Source: Strigops habroptila
Taxonomy: Eukaryota > Chordata > Aves > Psittaciformes > Psittacidae
Assembly: GCF_004027225.2 (NCBI RefSeq)
Contig: NC_044277.2
Span: 65,496,400 to 65,560,399 of the forward strand
Reading direction: 5' to 3'
Length of the DNA stretch: 64,000 nt
Part shown: positions 40,405 to 53,800 of the stretch, one piece after another
Layout: every line of letters begins with the position of its first letter
Numbering within the stretch: the first letter of the stretch is position 1
Program-made: the position numbers and the translations under genes
The notes under the pieces: model-generated
The model's database searches: none
The model's input: the letters and a program-made list of their open reading frames with translations, nothing else
What the model was told of the DNA's origin: nothing

Positions 40405-42240
40405 TTGCAATATCTTTAAGGCTGAGTTATAGGGGGTTTTACCCAAAGTCTGTACAATATTTTGGAAAAAAGAAATGAAGTTGACTTTTACTCATGCAAG
40501 GAATAGAGTTCTACAATAGTTTTGCAGGAAAAGAAACCTGTAAACAAACAGAAGTTCAAATTTAAAAGAAATAACTAATAGTCTAAGGCAGTAATGAAAG
40601 TAGATATGGTATAATTTTTTGTTTGCTTTTGTTGTTAATCAGAAAAGATCTCCACTTCACACAAAGTCATTTGGAATCAGGGAGTGAGGCTCTAAGGAGC
40701 AATTGAAGTCAAGTATGCTTCACTAACAGTAATTAACAGCATGCGAGCAGTAGCACCCTGGTGCAGTGAAACAGGATTAAGCAGGATGAAGGAACTCATT
40801 ACATTGAGAAAGATTCCATTTTCTTTTAATGCTGATGTAAATCTGCAGCAGCTTCAACGGCTTTAATATAGTCACTCATGTTAGACAATAGTAGAGAACA
40901 GAATTTATGCCATTGTCCTTTATCAGAATTCACATCTTGTGGACATTATTCCAAATGCTCATTTTCAAAACCACTACTATTGAATAAGCAGTAACTGCCT
41001 CCATACAAGTTTTTGTGCATGTGACTATTCCATAGCATTTTTTTCCAATGTATAAATGGAAGCTACAATCCACAGAAAGAAGGCTTCTTTTAGTCACTTA
41101 TTTACATTTGTTACTAAATAAATCCCAATGCTAGACAACTAATTTCTGAGAAAGCGCAAGGTCCATATCCAATGGAAATATGTTTGCTAACAGACCACAT
41201 GGAACAGGATAAACATGTAATTATGTCTTTTTGAAACTCCAAGAGGGTCAGCTAAACTGTAATTTGTCATGTTATTCTGGTTTTTAATACCTCACAGTAA
41301 ACTGTCTAATTATATAAATTCATGTTGGCTCTCATGTTAGAGGCATTTTTGCTTTTGAGTAATACAGGACAAAAAAGAGATTTTCTCTCTAGAAATTAAG
41401 GGGTGGGAGTTTTTCTAGGGAACAAGTATTCTTCACAAAAAATCCACCACTTTACAAAACACTGCAGGTAACTAGTTTTGTTTGCCAAAACACTAAAGCA
41501 TTTCCATCTGCTTTCAGCCATTCAGAATTTATCCTAGGAAATTTTTTTATAGGAAATTGAAATGATAGAACTGTTTGCTAAGGAACATATAACCTATAAT
41601 TGATTTTACTCCCCTTAGTTTGAATAATACTTTCCTTTATCTAAAATGCATGAGCACATTTACATCTGTGGTTCATTTGGGCACAAAACTACATTAAAGC
41701 TTCTCTCTGAAAAGGAGCTGATTTCTGCCCACATTGTTTACTGTCTTCTCATCCTTCTTCAAATATTAAATCACTACCACAATCAATTTCAAACTATTAA
41801 GTTACAGACTTCAGTATTCTTGATGGATTGTTAGGTCATCCTGCTCAAAAGTGACACACAAAACCCAAAAACCAAATAGACATGATAAGTGAATGTGTTG
41901 CGATATATTATTCAAATATGATGATGGAAAATGTGCTCAGTTATCAACTTTCATTAGGTTTGTGAAGTCCGTAATCATTGCTGACATGTAAAGTCAAAGA
42001 AAGCTTAAAGAAGACTCATTTAGATTATATATACTAATTTTCTGGAACTGTTGCAGCATTGTTGGAATAATTAGTGATCTAGCAGATTTTTGAAGTTTCA
42101 CATTCAGCGCATGAAAGCCCTGACTTCACTGTAATGCCGAACCGATTTTTTACAAAAGGCAATCTCCTAGTTATTGTGTGTACTCCCCTCAAGTGCCCAG
42201 CCTGCACCCTATCTGAAAAAGAAGATGCATGAAGGTCATT

Positions 42241-42366
42241 TGTGGAAAGAAGAATGATATTTCTGTGTTACCTGTATTCTTACTCCATCTTCCTGTCTTT
42301 GTGGATTGAAGACTGATGTTTCTGTGTTACCTGTACTCTTACTCCATCTTCCTGTCTTTGTGGATT
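42241..42366 (+). repeat. 59-bp tandem duplication
   Basis: Two direct copies of a 59-base unit (42,241-42,299 and 42,300-42,358) are followed by eight bases of a third (TGTGGATT). By direct comparison the two full copies differ at 5 of 59 positions, four of them in the first third. The core TTTCTGTGTTACCTGTA and the block CTCCATCTTCCTGTCTT are conserved. No larger satellite array is present. Confidence 0.95.
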
Positions 42367-42439
42367 CTGGTTCATACATGCTTGCGCAGAAGATGATTTG
42401 GGTTACACTATCAAAACAATGAAGAAGTAATAGAAAGAA

Positions 42440-42457
42440 AACACACACACACACACA
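42440..42457 (+). repeat. (AC)n microsatellite
   Basis: About nine AC dinucleotides followed by AAACCCC. A short simple repeat, potentially polymorphic. Confidence 0.9.
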
Positions 42458-42904
42458 AAACCCCACATCACCTCCATCCAGAGTTCTGAACAAAACACTT
42501 TTGTCTTAGCTAGATGGCACAGTTCAGAGTGCTGACTGCACAAACATGGTCAGAGAGCATTGGGTCCAATACAGATGAGAGCTGCATCTACACAGCGTGC
42601 ATAGAAGTACTGGACCTTGCACAAAAGGCAAGTTGTTTGTGTAAGTGCTGACAAAAACCTGGAAGATCTGTGTTTTGGGGAGAACAGATCTCAAACTAAA
42701 GTGAGAGCAGAAAACATTTCAGAATAAATTCATACAATGGATAGTAAAAATCACAAGACCACCTTTCCTTTTCAATAAAGAAATGCAATGAAAGTATTGC
42801 ACTATCCTTTGCAGTGCATAATTTGGAGACTGTTCAAAGGTTTGAAAAATATTTAAGAACTCCAAAAAATGGTTTTAAGAGTGAGAGAGAGACTTCAAGA
42901 CTTC

Positions 42905-43190
42905 AATTGCTTTAACCTATCAAAGAGAAGACTGAGAGGAGAAATGATTACACAGTATAATTACCTCCATGAGGGAAAAATACCAATACAGATATTAAAC
43001 AGCTTTTCAAACCAGCAGTGGAAAGTGCAACTAAAGAACTAAAGGCTGAAAGCTAAAGCCTGACATACTCACATTATTAAACAGGCAGAATATTTTAATG
43101 GGGAGGGTAGTTTACTTCTGAAAAATGGTAATAGAGGAAGTAACAGATTATCCATCTCTCATGGTCTTCAAATTAACTGTACTGCACTAA
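42905..43190 (+). mobile_element. Ancient LINE relic (CR1/L3-like), sense
   Basis: The block order matches the 3' coding end of an old amniote CR1/L3-type LINE. It runs CCTATCAAAGAGAAGACTGAG, then GATTACACAGTATAATTACCTC, then CATGAGGGAAAAATA, then AAAGGCTGAAAGCTAAAGCC. The next blocks are a degenerate TAATGGGGAGGGTAGTTTAC segment and a CCATCTCTCATGGTCTTCAAA tail. The matching consensus encodes the C-terminal region after the reverse transcriptase. The copy has no open frame. It appears to cover the same element region as the antisense relic near 50.6 kb. Confidence 0.6.
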
Positions 43191-43194
43191 AACA

Positions 43195-46100
43195 TGAAGG
43201 AACTGCAGCTTCTTAATGAAGCAATTATAAAGCAAATGTTAACAGGTACAAAACAGGCTTCATCTTGTAATTTCACTCTGGGAAATGACCAGACTATTTC
43301 AGGTGAAAATCAAACATGCACAAACACAGAATCAGCTTGAAGGAGACTCCTTAAAGGGGAAATTTTGCAAGGCTGTAGACAAATTAAATTAAGTCTTAAT
43401 TATAAGAAGTAGTACCAGTTCATTCTTTTCAAATAACCCTTGGTTTTTTCTGATCTGTACAGAAGGTCAGGCAGAAACAACTTACATAGCCCAGAGTACT
43501 AAGCAAAATTATTGACAGCATCTAGTCATCGCTAAAGTGATAGCTTTCAGATATACATAAAATCACCGTAGCTTCACAACTATATTTCTATGTATTTCTA
43601 AGAGTCCTGATTAAAATTCCAAATCAAAATAAGATTTTAGATTCAGAAAAAAAGACTTTATTCTTCGTAAGGACACAAACCTTTTCAAAATGCAATGTAA
43701 CATTAGGACAATTATCTACTGTATTGTTTAAACCAGAAACAATCTGAAATACAATGCAATTATTATACTCAGGGACTGAGTAGGATTTTTAGTGAAAATA
43801 CAGCAGGTTTTGAGAGCTTGCAAGTTTTTGAAAACTTCTTTTCCAAATTTTTTCATCAGTGTATGTAGTACTAGGGGTAAAGAGCACTGTAGCCTTCAAC
43901 TCTAAAATACACAGATAGTTCTGTACCAAAGCCAGACGTACCCACATGCGTATAGTAATGTGCACTCATACAAATGGATTGGATGCAAGTAACAGAATTT
44001 GGCTTCATGTTTGCAAATTATATCTTTTTCTTCCCCTCCCTCCCCTAAAATTCAACTGTTGTAATGTAAGCCTTATTAGATTTTCTACTTATTATTAACC
44101 TGGAGGCCCTCCAGCCTCCTCCCTACTCTCTTTCTTATTCGTTTTTAAACTTCTGACCCGATGCAATCTGCCTGCAGGGGCAAATACAGTTATCTCCTTC
44201 TAAATTAAAATTGTAACTCATTTGGTACAGTTTACACAAGGCCTCAGCTTTGACACATGCAATTACTATGAACATAGGAGGAACATGATTGCTGAGAGCC
44301 ACCAGAAATAGAGTTTAATCAGAAAACATGGAGTTGTTCCAACAGATTTATAATTTCAACACTTGCTATTCTTTTATGTTCCTGAGTGTTCAGAAAATTA
44401 GATACACTGTTTTTTTGCTTCCCAAGAGGCCAGGGAAAGCAAAATTCCTACTTTTACATTAACAAGATGAAATTATATTACATGCAATCTATAACTTTTT
44501 TGTTGAAATGACAAATTCATACAACATTAATTTTAGTACTTACAAAATGTTACAAATAATTTGTTCTGTAGTATCGGTGTGTATCGCATAGCATAGACTT
44601 ACGTGAATTAATTACCCATTCAGATGGATTGCCCAGTCTGGCAGCTTTTACTCACATAAGAACACCTAGGTAGCCTACCTTAAAAGGCAGCTTTATAGTA
44701 TAGGTCTTTTAAAAAGCAAGGTTCACATTTTGTGCCCTTGTTAGGGAATGATCCTTGGTTTAGTGGACCAGACTGCAGAGCTTAAGACAACTGAGATATT
44801 ATGAAGCCAGATTCATAGCCCGGTCTCATCTCTGTGTCTCAAGCTCACCTCTGAAAAAGGAATTTTAAAGGTATTTGATGAAGTTCAGTGAAACATAGAG
44901 TCGAATCAACCAAGAGACATTACTCACTGTAAGTAGAAAGGAAGATGCAGACTTCAACTGTATGCTGCCTTGCACTATGGCTTTACATTCTTCTGAGGAT
45001 ATGGTTGTTTACAAATAAAAGCATCTGAACAGTAAATATAAATGAATAGACATATGCAACATTTCAGGGTTTTGTAGTCTTTTTACTGGGGTCTGAATGC
45101 ATTCATTTTAATTATACTTTAATATTAAGTTTCCCAGGCTGATGGATGGGCCCCTGGGAGGACTGTGGGTCAAATAAGGAGTAAGGTTACAGAAAAGGGT
45201 TACACAAAACACTTTGTGTAAAGAAAATGCACGTCTGATGGTGTGCTCTGTAGTACAAATGTGATCCTGGAGCTCTGGCTGCTTTTTCAAGAGGCCACCT
45301 GCTTTCTATTTCTCCTTTTATGTCAGCCATTAATTTTGCTGCCACAGGCACAATTCATACTTACAAGGTTGGAGGCTCAGACAGGAGCAGCTGCTGTTTC
45401 AAATGGCACTACTCCATTCCCAAGACAGCCAGCTCAGCTGCAACAACATCAGTGACCTGGATACACCAAATTCACCAAAAGATAGACTTTCCCTACTCTT
45501 TTCTGCTGTGTACATAACAGCAAGGCAAATCCATAAGGGTGGAAGGAAACAAATTGCATATAAGACAAAATTATGGAAAGAAAGAGTCTGGAAGAGCAAC
45601 AAAGAGAAACAAGGCGGGGAAAAAGGGGGGGGGGGGGAAGGGATTGCATGAATATTGGTGCTGAGGTTGCCAATCTATCTCAAGCAAACCGTTTGGTCTA
45701 TAAGCTTTTTTGGGTTAATGTAAACCTAATTTAGGCAACAGTAGTAGTTACCAAATTTATAAAGAAATGGAAAAATAGCAACATGCAGTACCATCATGTT
45801 TGTTTAAGTCTGGGATGGCTGAGTCCAGCTCCAAAGGCAGATTTATTTTATTTGGCCCCAGGAATATGCCCTGAGCCTTTGGGATACACACCCCAGCCAT
45901 CTCCCTGGGGCCCCATGCTCGGCAGGCTCTGCAGTAGGAAGGCAAAAGCACCAGCAGAGCCATCTCAGGTCTGAGGGAGTTTATGAGGTGAGCCACGGTC
46001 CTGGGCAACCTGTGCTGGTTTGATGTTGGGAGTTTTTTTCCCCCAAGCCCATTTGGTTCCATCTCAGCCCATTCTGGGAAAATACAGCCCAGGGATCCCT

Positions 46101-46955
46101 GCGCCACATTTCCAGAACTGGAAACACAGGTAGTGCAGCTCAAAGCAGCCTGATGCTGTTACAGGCATAGCTCTTGAACTGCATTGGTGCTGGTACAAGG
46201 ATGCAAGGAGACAGGAGCCTGTGGCAGACGCAGTGTCAGAGAAGAGGTAGGCGAGAGAAAAGGACCACAGCGGCCCTGAGCAGTCTGCCTTATGCTGCAG
46301 TGGAAACACCGCTTGAATCAGCTGACATTTCATCATGCCCCATGCACCAGGGAGAGCTGAAGCTTGGGAGCACTGCTCCAGTAACATACGGAGACAGCAA
46401 GGGCTCACAGTGAGTGATTTTGCAATATCCTGAATGGAGAAGAGGCTGACTGTTCCCTGTCTCATCCAGTACAAGCAGAAAAAGCCACTGGATTAATTTA
46501 GTAGCAGCCACGTTGAAAACAAACAAAAGGAAGTGGCTCACCACACAGCAGATGAGAAACTGAGAGCTGAGAAACTCTTCACCCGAGAGCCTGTGAGAAG
46601 TCTGGTACAGCTGCAATGGAGGCTGCAGAAGCACTTAAAAGATCCTGAGTGCTGTAAAAAAGACGACGGCAGACTCAAGAAATACCCTTAGCCATGAAAG
46701 TTTTAAAAAGGAAGTATTTTACAAATTTGCTTTCATTGTTCTCAAGCCATCTGCCTTTGGATGCTGTTAGAGAAAGATAATGGATTACTTGGCCCATGAT
46801 CTAAGTTGAACCAGTCCAGCCACTCCTCTCCTTTTAGACTGATAAATCACACCAGCTTCCAGTTAGCAGCAGCTGGGAGATTTCCAGGGCTGCAGCTAAA
46901 CTCCTGTGTTCAACAACCACAGTAGGCCTACCCTCCAAAAATATGCCTAATCCCT
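43195..46955. other. Non-coding stretch, no gene recognised
   Basis: No gene recognised. Overlapping frames on both strands near 45.2-46.6 kb (up to 136 codons) lie in a somewhat GC-richer patch and show no known domain. A long G run is listed separately. Confidence 0.4.
45625..45637 (+). repeat. Poly-G run, 13 bases
   Basis: Thirteen consecutive G preceded by AAAA and followed by AAGGGA. Such runs can fold into G-quadruplexes and are prone to length errors in sequencing, so the exact length is not secure. Confidence 0.85.
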
Positions 46956-46959
46956 TTTT

Positions 46960-47170
46960 TTTTTTAACCTGTTTCTGGACTCCACAACATCTTGCAACAA
47001 TAAATTCTAAACTTGGATTATAAATTGTTTATAAGGGCACTTCTTTGTTACTTTAAATATGCCACTTGGCACTTCATTGAAAGTGCTCTACTAGCCACAT
47101 TATAAGAAAAATATTATCTTTATCATACTTTTTCTCATACATTCATACAGCTTTTTTCTAGCCTGAAACA
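46960..47170 (-). mobile_element. Ancient LINE relic (CR1/L3-like), antisense
   Basis: The pattern CAACAATAAATTCTAAACTTGG, then GGGCACTTCTTTGTTACTTTAAATATGCC, then CACTTGGCACTTCATTG corresponds block by block to the antisense end of the old LINE seen at 4.1 kb ('gtactttcttttgttttaaat...ctattaatttcatt'). It is strongly diverged and no frame survives. The right end fades out near the CTTTTTCTCATACATTC block. Confidence 0.5.
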
Positions 47171-47174
47171 GTTA

Positions 47175-50100
47175 ATTTACTTATTTACATTTATTTCTAA
47201 CTCAGCACAAAATTATTCTTATAAAATGTTAGAAAATACATATCTTAGGAGGTAGCTTCGAGAGTTTAATGTCAAACTCTACTACAGATGAAGCATAGGA
47301 ATTTAAAGGATAACCATTTATTTCTACAGATTATTTGCAGTTCCTATTACGGTCTTCTATTGTGCTGATTTTTTATTGAATACAGAGTCTACATTTGTAC
47401 CAGACTCTTCTGCACCCCTTTGTCCTTAGACACATAAATTGAGCCTAAGGAAGTTTGTTAGGACACTGAGTACCATGAGTGTGAAAATACCGAACGTTAA
47501 GTATAGCAGTGGGAAACCCACTGCACTTAAAAAGAAAGGACTGTGTAAAGGGATATGCTGTATTTTTACAATGGCAATGAAAATTGATAGTAACCGTGGC
47601 TAGATAGGAATCAGGATAGAATACAAACACTTTCGTAATTCATTTGATTTGTGATGCTAGACTCCTGTGTTTGTAAATAGAGATAAAAGCAAATGTATAC
47701 ACTTCTAGTGTAAAGACAAAATCTCTGTTGCCCTCTAGAAACAGTTTGAATTATTTGCTGGACCAGCATAGGCTTCCACTAGATGGTGCTCCTAGCTTTA
47801 AAAAAAGCCATAACCGGATTAACCCGCTGCAATACAACGGGAGGAACCAGTTGGGGGCTGCTGAACGAATAAACGTGAAGTGGCTTCTAGCAGATCTCAA
47901 TCCACCTTCCTAATTTTCCTCTTTCCTCACGTCTCCTAAGAACTCACATGCATTTGACAGGTAAACACAAAAAAAACCCCAAACATTTTCCTAAATAATG
48001 CTACACACACACACACTTTTCCTATTCCATTGGCAAGACACTGTAGTGCAGATTGAACACCCCCAGAAGGCATTAATTTTTTTTACTTCTTGGGTAACAC
48101 CTGCTGATACCTTCCCCTTTACTCTCTTCCCTCTGAGTAGCAGAGGAGCTTTTTCATCAGTCCATTCTGAGTGAGCAAGATGTATAAGAAGAAAGGGGCA
48201 GACAGAGCTGCTAGAAGGTTGAGCTGCAGATGTCCCTTCTGTGAAACTCTGTGACTGATCAAGGTGGGCTACTTTGCCCTGCCACATCAAGCCTTGGCTC
48301 TGTGCTACGGATTGCATGCCTATGCACCTAGTAACACAATGTCTTTAAAGGGAAGCATCATGGATATTGACTGCTCAGAACATCAACCAAAATAAAAACA
48401 GCTACACTGCCTCTCCCAGGTTTAGGGCCTTTACTGAGTATCTCCTCCTGCGCCTGTCTTTTCCCCTGCCCCATGCCCCAGTGCTACCTCATAGAGCACC
48501 TAGTAGACAAAGATACTGGTGGTAGCAGTGGTCAGAGTGGTCTTGGTGTCCTTTAAAGCCCATATCCCTCACAGCACAGTCAGGCTGCATTCTCCTGTCC
48601 CACAGAACAGAAAAGGCACTGAAGCCGCTGTTGCCACGGCGTATTTCTGGTTGCAGAGGTGAGAGACAAACACCTTTTACTGTAGCAAACAGTGAGAGAT
48701 CTTATGCTCAACCTCTCTTCACCAGGAATTTGAGACTGCATTGGTCTCTATTCCACAGCAGAAGCCCTTGGGCTTCCTCCATTCCTCCAAAGCCATAAGG
48801 CTTTCTGATGTGTCCCCTTCCACCAGACAAGTACCTGGTGGATTGACTCACCCTGGTCTGATGAGCCTGTGATGAAAACATGGTGCAAAGTTATCATGCT
48901 TTCCTGAATTTGAAGGCCTAAGTTCAGATCACTAGGTCAATGTAAATAGGTCTGCAGCTCTTCAAGGACTTCTGCCAGCTAGCTGGAATGCCTAGTTACT
49001 TGAAATCCATCAAAGAAGGAGAAATATGCACTGATGCTACACTTTCTGAAATCTCCTCTAAGAAGTCTCCACATGCAGAATTAATTCAGCTCCTTCTTTC
49101 ATTGATGCAGGATGACCCTGCCTCAACTTAAATAGTAGTAGATGAAAACTGTTGTGATTTAGCTGGCTGTCTGGGCTACCTGTATGTTAGCTCTCTGCCT
49201 GGAAATCACACAGGAACAAGGAGATACACCAGGAAATATCAAGAATTTTGAAACTTACTGAACTTGGTGCAAGAAAAATTAAATTCTGTACATCCTACCA
49301 ACAGATTTGTGTAAAAAATCTAGCCTCTAAAGAAAAGAGCTTGAATCCAAAAGCTGCACACTCTATGACTTATGATTAAATGTGGTGGAATATAAAGACT
49401 AGCAAAAAAAAAAACCCCAAAAAACAATGAAAGAAATGCCCATTGTACAATTTGTCAACGCATATTTTCTGTAAAATACAATGAATTTCCTCTTTGAGTT
49501 CTTTTCTATGAGGAAAGAGCACTAAGCAGTTCTGATTGAAGAAGAGCTATATGCCAGTGTAATAGAGGTTTGGGAGGTTCACAGAAGAACAGAAGACATT
49601 CTAGGTTAATTGACGTGTATCCTTTGCAGAGTGATATAAACCTACAGGTTTTGTATGTGGTCTGTAGCAACAAATTGCCTGCATGTAACCAGTTCCTATA
49701 TGGTAAATGATACAAGACCAAGAACTGAAAGTATGGTGTATGCACCTGTGTACATGAATACATATGAATTATTATTACATATTTTAATAAATATGATGCA
49801 GCCGCAAAGCTTCTGCTGAACTGGGAGGCTACGAAGCTATATTTTTTCCAAGTTGGAGAATAAGCTGATGACTCCCTGATAAGGGAGTGGGCCAAGCTAA
49901 AAGGGTGTTCCTCACACATTGCGGATTCTGGCATGGTTGATCTTTGGAAAAACAGTATCCTGTTTATCATGTCAGACATCAGAAGTTGATGGCACAAAAG
50001 AAGCAGTCATAGGAATAAAATTTTTCCATGCTTTCTGAAGAATCCCAAAAAACAGTTAAACTGGAAGAGAAAAAAATGCTGTACTCCATAGCACCAGTTC

Positions 50101-50575
50101 ATCTGAAGAAAAAGCTGTCTTCTGAGAAACCACCTTTTAAGTCATTGTCATTCCCTTGTCATTCCACAAGCACTTCATGTGATGACAACAACCTCACTGA
50201 CGCTCCAGATACGGAACTTTAGATTTTTAGGGCAATTGGGCCCTGAAATGTATTTTAACTTGGCTTCCTGTCACACTTCACTTTTTCTCTCTGATGCTGA
50301 CTGTGACCATTGCCCAAGTCCCTGGCTGCTTGTAGATTTGCTGCCCAATTCATCAGTTTAACTTCCTAGCCAAAGAGGTAAAGTCCACCACTTCCAGAAC
50401 AATGGCTATTCACGCAGAACAACACATGACCACCTAAGTTGATCTCTATAACTTCTGCCCCAAATCCCAGACAATAACTTTTGCATAAATTTTTATTTCT
50501 GTTAAGAAAGACATCAAATCTCTACTAAAAACGTGTAGTGGGAGAGATGTAAACATCTGAAAGGAAGCCTTTGAA
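47175..50575. other. Non-coding stretch, no gene recognised
   Basis: No gene recognised. It contains a short CA tract at 48,003-48,016. The frame at 49,506-49,997 (minus, 163 codons) is the longest here, but it has no motif and lies in ordinary AT-rich sequence. I treat it as chance. Confidence 0.4.
48003..48016 (+). repeat. (AC)n microsatellite
   Basis: Seven AC dinucleotides. A short simple repeat. Confidence 0.85.
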
Positions 50576-50579
50576 TGTT

Positions 50580-50770
50580 TAATTATTTTCTTTTCACCAG
50601 CCCATCCCTAAATCTCCTCTTCTCCAATTTAATTTAAATCTGGATGCCTTTAGCTTCTACCTGCAGCCATTCAATCTTATTACGATTTTGTTTTCTGCAG
50701 GGATAGAGTCATCTACCGCTAGAAATCTCCTTAAGTGCAAGTAATGATGAATCCTACTGAATACATCAGA
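50580..50770 (-). mobile_element. Ancient LINE relic (CR1/L3-like), antisense
   Basis: The segment GCAGCCATTCAATCTTATTACG, the AGGGATAGAGTCATC block and CTAGAAATCTCCTTAAG follow the antisense order of the CR1/L3-type LINE 3' coding end ('ccagccattggatcttgttatgcc...agagcc...'). This is the reverse of the region retained in the sense relic at 42.9 kb. It is heavily mutated and non-coding. Confidence 0.5.
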
Positions 50771-50793
50771 CTTCAAATTTCTCACCAGCTGTA

Positions 50794-50811
50794 TTTTTTT
50801 TTTTTTTTTTT
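50794..50811 (+). repeat. Poly-T run, 18 bases
   Basis: Eighteen T followed by CTCCAG. It looks superficially like a polypyrimidine tract with a splice acceptor, but the frame that follows has no recognised content. On the minus strand it would be a poly-A run. Confidence 0.9.
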
Positions 50812-50814
50812 CTC

Positions 50815-53800
50815 CAGACCATGGAATATTCTTTTGTATTCTGGCTGAAACCTTACTTACAGGCTAGTGCCATTTATGAAGGGAGGATGCAATACTCTGA
50901 TAACAATCTCACTCATGCCACAAGCAAAGGACATCATGGGCAGACACACTCTCAATTCAAACAGGAGAGCCATGTAACTGAATGCTTATGACATGAGTGG
51001 GAGCCTGAATGTTGTGTTGGGAGGATCAGCTGATTCTGGGCTGATGATCCCCTTGCCCTCTCAACAAATTCATCATCTCTGAATGCCATTTCTCTAAGCT
51101 CTGGCTTACTGTAATGTGAGCCAGAGAACTACAGCACGTAAATTAAAGGATATAGATAAAGCTGCTCCACTGAGGGGCTACAAACACCACACAGGCATGC
51201 GACTACCACTGCCTCCCAGGTACTGCATGTGAGTATTGCTAGCAATGTGCAGGGGCAATAATCTCCCCTGCTCCCTTAGCAAATCCTCTGCTGGCTGACC
51301 TGTGGTTACTGGTGGTTGTGGATGGAGTCATGTGAAGTCACACAGATGGGCTGAAACCTCATGGAAGACATTTTGTTTAACAGGGTCTGTTCACTGGACC
51401 ATCATTATAACTATTCTCTGCCACTGTGTAGCTTTTCTAAGATCTATCCATCCTTGTCAAAGCTTTGGGAAAACAATCTGATCCAGCCAGCAACAGCACA
51501 CCATAAATGAAACAAAAGATTATTACTACTTCACAGGGTTTAAAACTTCCACATTAAATTAATATATTCAGTTTTGCTATCCTTAATGTTTGTCATCATG
51601 GCTCACTGTTGTAAAATATTTCCACTGAAATGTTACTAACACAAAATGTTGTAGTCACAGAATTGTCATTTTATTGGTAAGATAACCTTGAATTTCAGAA
51701 AATCTGTAGAAAAGTTAGGTACAGTCATACTAACTAATGACTCCCTTCTCCAATGCCTAGAAATCATTCATAGCACGAAGAACAGCTAAGTGATATTCAG
51801 CTCATGCAAGAGGCTATCTAAATATAACTGCCGTATCATGTTAATGCCCTGCGTCCACAAACAGATGGTGTTAGCCCACATTAATAAACTGACTGGAGAA
51901 CTTAATATGCTTAGATTTAGATGGGTTATTCCGCTGGATGACGCAGTCAATGATGCATCCTGAAGGAACGCATCTGTATTTGGCCGTTCTTTATTGTCTT
52001 ACTCGGTTCTACTGTCTACGCCGTCTGCTCTCCCTGCGTCCTGTCCTGCCTCTGGGTTATCCTGACTGGCAGACATACAGGTACAGCCATTTGTGGTTCT
52101 TATTTGGGGAGGCCAAATGCAATTCGAATGAAGCACTTACAGTTGTACAGCCATATTTTGTATTTTCACATGATCCCTGGATTTTACTGACTCCAGGGAA
52201 GACCTGTGCATACATCTGTACTTGGAGAGCAGTCGCTGTATCCCTGCTATCCCCACCAACACACACACACACTTTATATCCCTCTTCCCCCAGCAGAATG
52301 GGGAGGGATATACAGGTAAGAAGGACATGAATGCCTCTTTCTGCCTTGCCATGTCTCATTTGAGGGCTGCAGCTGCCAGGGAGCTGCCATGGGCAGGGGC
52401 ACGAGCTGGGCATAAAGCCACTGGCACCACTGAGAGTCCCATATGGTCTGTTTTTCACTACAGGCTGTGATTCTGCTTCCCTATAATCTTCCTCCTAAGG
52501 CAACAGATTGAATCTGGACATTCTTGCCCAGGGATCTTTTGGCAGCTCATCCTATTTGCACTTCCAAAAGCATAAAATGTTTGTATGTTACGTTTTGCGT
52601 ATTTAACCAGTGTTACTAGCTTATAGTAAACAAATACTTAAAACTTATTAAATAGTAGATTTTACTACTTGAGAAAAATTAAACGAAGCATTTCATGTGA
52701 TTGGAAAATGGTCTTGGATGTGATTGAGTCATGGTATTAATTTCACAAAGGCTGCTTCTGGTGATTTCATTTATATGAATTCGATCCACCTTATCAGCAA
52801 TCTTTGTGATTATTTTGTTATGAATAATGCACAAAGCTTCCTAAAATAAATTGTTTGGATATTGCTCTACTTATCTTCTGAATAATGTTAACTTAGTGCT
52901 CTTTAAATAAAGGTTGCCTAATAGAAAACCTCTGTAAATATGTACAGTAACGTAGAAATGCAAAATCATAGGAAGTGGGTGGAAGAGAACACATGCAAAC
53001 TGAAAGTTCAAATGTGTTGGAATTCAAAAGGTATTTTCATAAGATACTGTAACATTTGCACAAAGATACAAGTGTGGAGTCTGCACAAAACTTAAGATGT
53101 TCTCATCTACTTTATGTAATGTGATCTGGAAGATAGAAAATGTTGACTCAGTAGTTAGCATTACAACTTGCAGAAATTACCATGACAGTAATATGGAGCT
53201 TTTGCTGCTGCATACCTGGGGACAGGCTTTAACTATGGACAGAGAAAATTTGCTTCTTTGTGGGTAAGTATATCTGTAGAATTTGATGGGCTTGCATATT
53301 CTACTTGCAAACCACAGATGTACCTGAAAAGTCACAGAAAAGAATTCAGGGATTTCATTCCCTATCTTCCAATATTATTTTATGCCAGACAGAGACTGTT
53401 TCCTTTCCTTAGGATCACTCTTTTCTCTTGGGATTACAAACATAGTGTTTTTAGCTAAGACATTCGAAGAATAGGAAGAAGGTGTATGAAGATGAAAAAG
53501 AAATGAACACCGATATAGGAGGCTACAAGCATAGAAAAACACCAAAAATTTTTGCTGCTTTCATTTGTACCTAGTCTTTATTTGTGCTCTATGTTCACCT
53601 TCATATACCTTGTGTGTGTGGCCATTTACAAGGATGTGGTTTTTCAAGAAAGAACTGAGAGCAGTTCAGTCTAGGTCTGAACCATCTCTAAGAACCAATA
53701 TATTTAAAGGTCAGTGAGATATTACCAGAACTACGATAGCCTCTTTCTTCTGGGTTTCAGTCTAAGAACAGCAAGGGAGAAATAAAATACACAAGACTAA

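Larger units (their letters stand above)
32765..42235. other. Long AT-rich non-coding stretch
   Basis: Nearly 9.5 kb with no recognised gene. It includes a 15-bp tandem duplication at 34,144, an A/C-rich low-complexity tract at 40,346 and a candidate exon on the minus strand near 33.6 kb, each listed separately. The other frames are short and show no motif. Confidence 0.4.

Noticed and set aside
46010..46040. Possible LTR edge (CTGGTTTGATGTTGGGAG)
   Set aside because: Only a weak resemblance to avian LTR starts; no paired LTR, primer site or polypurine tract was seen.
49506..49997. 163-codon minus-strand frame
   Set aside because: No recognisable domain, no exon signals, and composition like the surrounding AT-rich DNA.
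50794..50816. Splice acceptor after the poly-T run
   Set aside because: The following sequence has no supported coding content, and the run lies at the edge of an old LINE relic.
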